A DNA stretch of 64,000 bases from the NCBI GenBank assembly GCA_947650285.1, contig CANTFL010000173.1, forward strand, positions 181,202 to 245,201, written 5' to 3'. This DNA is from Hyaloperonospora brassicae. Lineage: Eukaryota; Oomycota; Peronosporomycetes; Peronosporales; Peronosporaceae. Position numbers and translations under genes: made by a program. Below are positions 57,551 to 64,000 of the stretch, one piece after another; position 1 is the stretch's first letter, and the number at the start of each line of letters is the position of its first letter. Below the pieces are notes generated by a model. The model had not been told where the DNA came from. It worked only from the letters and a program-made list of their open reading frames with translations, and ran no database searches.

Positions 57551-58400
57551 CCTAAAACGTTGTTTGTGCCCTTGTTGTAATCAATGGAATTGATCTGTCG
57601 CCGCGGAGAAAACCACTGCGTCTTTTCATTGTAGGGTAATTCGCATCCCACATCCTTGAACGGCGCTGCAAAATATCAATCCATGGAAGATTCTCTGAAT
57701 GGAGTAATTTTCGAGGCTTGACTTGTCGAAATTCGCCATCTACGCCATTCATGAATTATATGATTTCTATCAGCTGGATTCGCATGCTCTATTCATTTCG
57801 GGTTGATCACCCATCAAAGCACTTCACCGCGTCGTGGTGCTGCGAGGACATTTTCACCGAGTGATGACATGACTCGCTGTCTAAAATTCACTGAGATTTG
57901 ACATCCACGCCATCTGCTACGGCCAACACGAGGATCATTTTATTCTTAATTAAAGGTTCGTGCCATAAAGTGAATATTTTACGCACTGGAAACACGAACT
58001 AGCCTTCTTACTCTCGCGCCTTGCTTAAAATCTGCGCGCTTCTTTCCTCCTTGAGCATGGCATCAGCTGAAATCGCCTTTGTTCATAGGCTAGCTGTATG
58101 ATCATTCATCTGGGTAAAACGCACCGATTTCCCCACCTTTCTCAGATATTCACTACACTGCGAATTCATTCGCGCCAGTAGATTACCTTGTAATGTACTC
58201 GCCGAACATGCATACTTAGCCATGGTCTCGAGCTCTTGATCGAAAATCGTACCAATATCGTCACGCAGAGCCATCAAATACAGCATGTGATGTCTCAGCA
58301 TTATTCGGCTACTCAATTCATAGATAATTTGTTCAGCTTTGCCTAAGATCGCTTTATAATGTTTGTACAGGTGCGATAAGTCCCAAAAAGAGAAACCCAT
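57550..58400 (-). pseudogene. Decayed gene of unknown function
   Basis: ORF 58083-58400 (105 residues) starts MGFSFWDLSHLYKHYKAI and reads like a genuine helical protein (EQIIYELSSRIMLRHHMLYL, DDIGTIFDQELETMAKYACS). After its stop the same or nearby frames continue with stops to 57552 (KIFTLWHEPLIKNKMILVLA, then GVDGEFRQVKPRKLLHSENL, PWIDILQRRSRMWDANYP). The even amino-acid composition differs from the AT-biased chance ORFs around it. I do not know the family. It may be a host gene or an element gene. Confidence 0.5.
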
Positions 58401-58691
58401 GTTTTATAATACGCACCCGACGTCATCACAAGGTCAAGTGGATCATCCACACACAGTCTACTTGTGGCTGATCGCTAATAGTAAGAGTGACTGAGCGAGG
58501 CTTTTTTACGCAATCTACCCCACCATTCCCAGCACTATCTAGATTAAGATCGACTGCTGTTCATCAGAAAGAATGTAAAATGACCCTAATTTAGGTATGC
58601 AATAAGGTCAAAAAAGACCAATACACGGTTTTGTTAGCGCCTCCGTCACTTATTTGTCTAGGTGCCAGTAGAGAGACCGGTCGCATCTTCA

Positions 58692-59012
58692 TTACGCCCC
58701 CAGAAAAGATACCAACATGTAGGCTAATGAAATACTAAAAATAGTCTTAAAACGTTGACCTGGATTTGAAAAGAATAATGACCCCAGTATGCATGGTATG
58801 TAAATGTATGTTATGTCATTTCCTTTATTATATGGGTACAGTCTTATACAAAAAGCGCCAGAATGACACTTCAAGATGAAAAAATATGGATCATCAAACA
58901 AAATTTCAAATCCTATAGAGTTGAACATGGTATATGTAAAAGCACCACAACATGTCGGAATTGATAGCAGGAAACATAATAGTCGAAAAGAAATAAAGAA
59001 TTTACATAGCAC
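58692..59012 (-). CDS. Hypothetical small hydrophobic ORF
   Basis: 106 residues, beginning MLCKFFISFRLLCFLLSIPT, which could serve as a signal peptide or membrane segment, with further hydrophobic stretches near the end. It lies in very AT-rich DNA where Phe/Ile/Leu-rich chance ORFs are common. No homology recognised, and I have little confidence that it is real. Confidence 0.2.
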   Translation of the reverse strand: MLCKFFISFRLLCFLLSIPTCCGAFTYTMFNSIGFEILFDDPYFFILKCHSGAFCIRLYPYNKGNDITYIYIPCILGSLFFSNPGQRFKTIFSISLAYMLVSFLGA

Positions 59013-59578
59013 ACTTTACTTTGATAATTTCAGAAAAATTAATATAAGGTGAGAAAGCAAAATTGAGCTCAAACAACGCAAAAAAAATAATTTACCACTA
59101 TCATAAACTATACGACAGTTTATACACGTACACGGGATCATTCTTACATATCTGTGCCTATCTCCTGGTGTTGATGCTCATGATTCATCACTCATGGCCT
59201 TTGAAATGCTTTGCCGTCGACCGACGCTTCGCACCAGGGTACCGGTGGATTGACAGTTAAAGCGTGATCGGAAATCGGTGTGTATCGTGCATTCAGTTCA
59301 CGTTGCTTCAAACACTTCTAGCAGATCTCAAGCTTGAAATTTTTCAATTCGCATGTGCCTTCTTGGCGGATTCGTTTCTAAATAAATGAGAGAGACATTT
59401 CCGTGCCGAAGTAAAGCTTACACAATGATATACAAGATGCGTTTGGTACGGCTCGAAGCGGCCTACACGATGGACGACCACATCAAGAAGAAACAGAGAA
59501 GTGGAGAGCTGGCGGATTGCTGTAGTACTTTCACACATAATTACGCGGGCTCTAGCGTATATAGAAGGTTTAATACAC

Positions 59579-61493
59579 GCTAGATAATAGGTAATGTTGC
59601 GGCATGTCGCCAATAAAGCAAAGGATCAGGGTGGAGTTAGTGATGCTTATGTTGGTTAGATAGCGCAGTATGGATGCTCTATGAAGATCGACGAAATGTT
59701 GCTGTTTGCAGTGGATGGCATTTTGCACACAAGTGTAGCATCTCGTCCCTCTCACTATACATGAAACACGTAGCACATTTTTTGCACTTCATGTTGGCAA
59801 ATAAATTCATGGTCAGTATCCCTGCGAGGACATGACATAATAATGATGCTGTTGTGAGTTGATGTATCATGTGGCAAAGCACTGGCGTGGCACAAATCGC
59901 CTCTATAAATAATTTCCAGAATATCAACATGTAGTCGGATGTGGTCTCTTGCATCCAAAAAAATCATCGAATAGTATGCATCAGAGCTGTATATTTGTTT
60001 ATTTCTCTGTCTCGTATGCATTTACTACTCCGTCACACCTATCAATGTGTGTTCATTGTATTTTTATTAAACTTTTGATGCGCTTTTGTCAGTTTTCAAT
60101 CCTGTGGTGTCCCATTTATCTGTTACGACGTGATGCACAATTTTTATACTATCTATCTTGTGGTTTGTATCTGTTTTCGTGATTATTGAATGCGTTTTTC
60201 CGAGTTTCCTATCTTGAGGTGTACTCGTACTTTTTGTGAGCTTTTTGCCAATTTTGTCCAGAATGATAGCTATACGTATACCAGCCAGGTGCCTGACACG
60301 TGTCAGCCACTGTTTCTCGTACTTTATACGCCCTGATTTGCGTACCTAATACAGCAATTACGGCACACGTACCTCACCGCTATTGGAAAGGTATCTTATA
60401 CTGGCTATGCTTGCTACTTAGTATTCGGATCGTCATGGTTTTACTACCTTGCGTATATCGTCTTACCAGGAGCGCTCACTTACACTGTTGCTTGTAGAAG
60501 GCGGCTCTATCGATTGTATTCACGAATGAATCAAGATGTTGATCATACACGCTCTAACTCCCAAGTGTTGATGCATATTTACGTCATGATAAGAACTCAC
60601 TACTGGCTCACGAAATCGCTGCACAAATGATGACATGTACCATCGTTTTTCAGCTTGGTCGTAAATGTACGCTTTCGACGCTCGCGACATGGCCAATATT
60701 TTATACGTTCACAACGACTGAGCAAGTTTGTCACAGAAGGTAATTGCACAAACGAGCTGTGAAATTTATGATGCAGCATGCAGATTCGTAAGCACAGCTA
60801 GCCAAGCAATGTTGCTATCTTGTTCCGACTAATGGCGATAACGGAGCTAGAATCATGCCGGACGACGCTCAAACAATAGCTGTCCGAAACTGAAACAACC
60901 TTACCATTTTTGGATCGCAAGTCCATGCATGCATCGTCTGCTCAACAAATCTTGATACGATGCTTCTGAGAACGTGCTGCGCAGACGATGCATACATGGA
61001 CTCGTGATCCAAAGAAGCTTTGGATGGGGAATGGCGCGTGATTGGTGTATAACCCTGTATTGGTGGTGATACATGTAAACGTGCACTAGAACTACACCTT
61101 GACAACAGTGCGTAGTGAGTTCTCACGTGCTTGCGTCTAGTGTTACAGAGCTTTTGCTACATTGTCTTTTATACCGGTAGTCCCCGACGAGACAACTTTC
61201 ATTTGCAATCAAGGTAAAGATCAAAGATGCAGTGTATTATTTGCTGTTGCATGCAGGTGACTGGCTAATGAAGAAAGTAATATGAGGGTCCGGCACGTCT
61301 GTGTAGTGCTTCGACGCGCAAAAGGCGGGTAGCAAGTCAAAAGTCACTTGGTTGACCTTTGCATCAATCATTTTGCCGTAGCAGAGTACGCGTGACTAAG
61401 CTCTCCACGCGTCCTGCGTCCGACTATGAAGCAGCGCTACACACAAAAGTGCTTTAGATGGTACGAAAATGCTCACTTTTTCTTCTCTTTCCA
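59579..61493. repeat. Downstream flank of the intact effector gene (segmental duplication E, copy 2)
   Basis: Inverted near-copy of 23882-25823. At the left end similarity reaches at least the point where A2 begins in the other copy (GCGTATATAGAAGG at 59555-59570) and then becomes unique. Part of it (61012-61365) occurs a third time at 13435-13785. No gene supported. Confidence 0.8.
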
Positions 61494-62486
61494 TCAAATG
61501 GCAGCCGGATTTGCCTCCGACATCACCTTTAGTTCCGCGAAGATATTCTGACGGCCCGGAGGAAGTAAATTAATGATTCTCCAGATGTATGTCATGAATG
61601 ACTCCATGTTGTGGTTTGCTAAGAAACGCTGTCCCTGTGGTGCGATCCCCACCTCAAGAGCAAGAGCATCGAACATGTTGACAAGTCTCATCTGGAACTC
61701 AGCCAGCAACTGTTCCATACGATTGACTTCTTGAGCATAGGTGGGATTGGGCTTCACGTCCGACAAAAAAGATTTGAGTCTCGCCAAATTACCAAAGCCC
61801 TCAAATAACGTCAGAAGCATCGCGATGGGTGGTTCGTCTGGTCTTTTCGCGTTGTACATCTTGATGTACTCCTTCAGTTGCTCGAAAACTATGTCCGCCG
61901 AAGGTCTCTCGGGGTTACCAACGTCCTTATAAATGGGAATGATCATCCTGAGGACCGCGAGAGGATGCGTGTCGAATCGTTGCATTTCCTCCATAATTTC
62001 CGCCAACGCCGTTTCTTCCTGATGCGCACGGTATACTCCGTGGACCACTTTAAGCAAATGTGCTAGCTCATTCGGATCTCGCCTCGCATATATATCGGCT
62101 AGATGAGCGCGTCCTTTATCAGTGTCCTCGAATTGTGTCGCAATATAGTGACCGAGCGCATCTTTGAAGGACGCCTCTGACTTAGTCTCTGTAGAGGGTC
62201 CGGCCTTGGCTTGAACCCTTCTAAAGAATGCGTTTACAAGCTCATGTGTTGTCGTTTCTATCGCTTCGACGTTATTCACCGCAAGTCCCATCCTTTCTTC
62301 GCCAGCCTTGTGGTTGTGTTGCTCTAGCGGTTTCTTGAAAGCGACGCCATTGTGGTCGGCGTGCGCGGAACGAATGACGGCCGCGGGTTCAATCTTCGTC
62401 ATTGTAGGGCTGGATGGCTCTATAGCGCTCGTACTGCCTATCAAAGTCGCAGTGCAGGCCACAAGTACGAAGCAGTGGGCGCGCAT
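61494..62486 (-). CDS. Intact effector-like secreted protein (EER motif, no RXLR)
   Basis: 330 residues. I chose the ATG at 62486 because it begins a good signal peptide (MRAHCFVLVACTATLIGSTSA, residues 1-21 with cleavage after STSA) and because an Inr-like element lies about 35 bases upstream. The longer frame from 62630 would start upstream of that element. EER is at residues 63-65, where the dEER motif of oomycete host-directed effectors usually lies, but no RXLR precedes it. The C-terminal part (about residues 100-330) is helical, with IPIYKDVGN, EQLKEYIKMYNAKRP and YIWRIINLLPPGRQ. WY-like packing is possible but not shown. The gene is probably secreted. Role in the host unknown. It is the inverted paralogue of the split gene at 15342-23880. 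Confidence 0.8.
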   Translation of the reverse strand: MRAHCFVLVACTATLIGSTSAIEPSSPTMTKIEPAAVIRSAHADHNGVAFKKPLEQHNHKAGEERMGLAVNNVEAIETTTHELVNAFFRRVQAKAGPSTETKSEASFKDALGHYIATQFEDTDKGRAHLADIYARRDPNELAHLLKVVHGVYRAHQEETALAEIMEEMQRFDTHPLAVLRMIIPIYKDVGNPERPSADIVFEQLKEYIKMYNAKRPDEPPIAMLLTLFEGFGNLARLKSFLSDVKPNPTYAQEVNRMEQLLAEFQMRLVNMFDALALEVGIAPQGQRFLANHNMESFMTYIWRIINLLPPGRQNIFAELKVMSEANPAAI

Positions 62487-62518
62487 CGTCGCGTGCGGTC
62501 GTCTAGGAGGGAAAGAGC

Positions 62519-62534
62519 AAATTGAAAAGTGAAC
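62519..62534 (-). promoter_or_regulatory. Inr-like core promoter of the intact effector gene
   Basis: On the minus strand GTTCACTTTTCAATTT, close to the oomycete Inr consensus (GCTCATTYYNCAWTTT), then GCTCTTTC. It predicts transcription start within about 40 bases of the ATG. The broken copy has the same element. Confidence 0.65.
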
Positions 62535-62704
62535 GAGTGGTGCAGCTCGCAGACCAGTCCGATGACGGGACCTTTTCATTGGACAGGGGGCTTTCAAATC
62601 GTGGTGATAAATCTTGCGCTTTTCTCCCATATAGGCTCAGAAACAGACCGCAATCTCTTCGGCAGGTCTTGACGATGGTAGCACCGCTTGGTGCGCACTG
62701 AAGA

Positions 62705-63096
62705 TGTAACGGGGCACACCCTTGCATGAACTTAACGAAAGGGTATCGGTGCCCCGCCAGACGTACACGAGGCGAAAGAGGAAGCGTAGGATAAGGAGAA
62801 AGTAAAACTGTTGTATTAATATAATTAAGTCTTTTTGCTACTTTCTCTTTGTTTAACCTGACTTAATTATGCTAATATAACTGAGTGTATGGTGACGTCT
62901 CGTCACCACTCATTGCGCGCGTCCTGCGGCGATTGGAGGGTTGATATCCACACGATATCAACCAATGAGCAGACCCTTCGGTCGCTTCACCAATATCACC
63001 ATGATCGGTGACATTGTTCAAAGAATATTCACTCAATATTCTTTGCTGTCACTTTCTTTAAAGTGACACTTCCATGTAACGGGCTGCCCCGTTACA
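62705..63096 (-). repeat. 3' LTR of Gypsy element A3
   Basis: 392 bp, TGTAACGGGGCACACCC to GCCCCGTTACA on the plus strand. It resembles the A1 5' LTR. It begins exactly where similarity to the upstream region of the other effector copy stops, about 170 bases from the Inr element, with the LTR and the effector gene on the same strand. Confidence 0.9.
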
Positions 63097-63112
63097 TCAC
63101 CCCCCATTAACT
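63097..63112 (-). other. Polypurine tract of A3
   Basis: TCACCCCCCATTAACT on the plus strand, the equivalent of the A1 and A2 tracts with one change. Confidence 0.7.
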
Positions 63113-63229
63113 GATAGTCAACGTGTGACTATCGAAAATTATGGCGGCCACCCGTTGGGCGCTATTGGGACAGGGAGCACTTGTTGGTTCAGTTCCGTTC
63201 ATAACTCAACCTGATCTCGCATAGTTAAC

Positions 63230-64000
63230 ATGTCTATGCGGGGTGACTCAGGGCACACAGAGTCTGTGCCTGTGCCAGCTTCTGCGGCAGACGATTCGTC
63301 GTCCGCTGCTCGTTCTTCGCCTGCAGCAAGAGGTGCTGCAGGTGCACGCGGTACAGCACCGCGTGCGCATGATGACCCCAACATTGAGTTCATCTACTCT
63401 GGCGAGTCAGACGTGTCTGACTCGGACAATGCTCCAGAGGCGTCTCACTCACCGGCGACGCCTCAGTATTCACCAAGGCCACTGCCGAACGAACGGACTC
63501 GTGAGTTGCATCACAGTCTCTTCGGCAGTGATGACGATGATCAGGGTGGTGAGGAATATTATTCCTTACTACCGCCGGCTCGTGCCTCTTCGCACGAGAG
63601 TGATGACGATGGCGTGAGCCGTCGTCATACTGACAACCGTGGTACCAACAAGGGTACCACTGTGAAGCGTGATGATCTGAAGCCGTGGAGTTTGCCCGAA
63701 CGGCTCATAAATACCTTGTCTCACGAGACAAGCCAACACCATCGAATACCCTTATTCGATGCGACTGAGCTTCATGGCTTGGATCCCAGCGCGAGTAACT
63801 TTCGCGCTGAGGAAGATTTTTATCTCGATGTCTTCCTTAGACATCGATGGTACAACAGCAATCAGAAGCGTGACAAGGCCTCGTTTTTGGCTGCGTGGAA
63901 CGCGTTCGTCCAAAACGTAAAGAATTTTGGACGAGAAGGGTGGCTCAAGAAACTTGAGGCGACACGCCTCAGGTTCGAAAAGCGAACGCCAACCGGTGCC
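63230..64000 (+). CDS. Antisense ORF of Gypsy A3 (open, partial at right edge)
   Basis: Reading from ATG 63230 (MSMRGDSGHTESV) the frame stays open for 257 codons to the end of the window. It passes the place where A1 and A2 have TAG: here the codons read CTC ATA AAT ACC, so the stop is absent. The N-terminal part is acidic (SLFGSDDDDQGGEEY), and the block FRAEEDFYLDVFLRHRWYN with NFGREGWLKKLEATRLRFEK is conserved with A1 and A2. The coiled-coil part, if present, lies beyond the window. This suggests that the stop in A1 and A2 is a lesion, not the natural end. Confidence 0.7.
   Translation, partial: MSMRGDSGHTESVPVPASAADDSSSAARSSPAARGAAGARGTAPRAHDDPNIEFIYSGESDVSDSDNAPEASHSPATPQYSPRPLPNERTRELHHSLFGSDDDDQGGEEYYSLLPPARASSHESDDDGVSRRHTDNRGTNKGTTVKRDDLKPWSLPERLINTLSHETSQHHRIPLFDATELHGLDPSASNFRAEEDFYLDVFLRHRWYNSNQKRDKASFLAAWNAFVQNVKNFGREGWLKKLEATRLRFEKRTPTGA

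Noticed and set aside
37490..59500. CRISPR-like or satellite array from the repeated GATCGC words
   Set aside because: Spacing is irregular, the units are degenerate, and the organism is a eukaryote.
1..64000. tRNA or rRNA genes
   Set aside because: I scanned for GGTTCGAATC-like T-arm words and found only isolated partial matches (for example near 36055) without acceptor or anticodon arms.

Overview
The window is repeat-rich nuclear DNA from an oomycete, most likely a Peronosporales plant pathogen (Phytophthora or a downy mildew). I cannot name the species. The evidence is Ty3/Gypsy polyproteins of the type I associate with oomycetes (DCGAS protease site, YFDD reverse transcriptase), an oomycete-like Inr core promoter, and a secreted protein with an EER motif typical of oomycete effectors. 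Almost the whole window is transposable elements in several layers of nesting. I see one clear host housekeeping-type gene and one effector-like gene present as an intact copy and a broken copy. All similarity statements were judged by eye from the sequence.

Layout. 1-700: the first exon of a PB1-domain gene on the minus strand, running off the left edge after a splice donor. 1.3-2.58 kb: a Ty1/Copia remnant (minus) split by a solo LTR of Gypsy family B. 2.58-10.10 kb: Gypsy element A1 (plus), with mismatched LTRs. 10.1-15.1 kb: a mosaic of Copia scraps, a 57-bp tandem repeat, short segmental duplications and a second family-B solo LTR. 15.3-23.9 kb: the effector-like gene, split by Gypsy element B (15700-23241, pol on the minus strand), which has near-identical LTRs and a perfect 5-bp target duplication. 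23.9-25.8 kb: the downstream flank of that gene. 25.82-33.38 kb: Gypsy element A2 (minus), a near copy of A1 in inverted orientation. 33.9-36.3 kb: a decayed LINE (plus). 36.6-37.5 kb: an inverted copy of 11.8-12.7 kb. 37.5-46.6 kb: heavily decayed Gypsy elements of a third family (C, minus). 46.6-59.5 kb: AT-rich DNA with no intact gene, holding LTR-like scraps, one perfect-looking hairpin and some decayed ORFs. 59.6-62.7 kb: an inverted copy of the effector locus with the intact gene (61494-62486, minus). 62.7-64.0 kb: the 3' end of a third family-A element (A3).

The most unusual signal is that both Gypsy families A and B carry a long antisense ORF at their 3' end, convergent with and overlapping the end of pol. 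In each family this ORF encodes an acidic, disordered N-terminus, a central block and a C-terminal coiled coil, and the coiled coil lies opposite the integrase-to-chromodomain linker. In B it is one intact 433-residue ORF. In A1 and A2 it has one stop and one frame change, but in A3 it stays open through the point where A1 and A2 are stopped. The two families also share the same apparent primer-binding site. The second strong signal is the effector pair: the halves on either side of the insertion point have very different divergence, and nearly all changes in the N-terminal half alter the protein.
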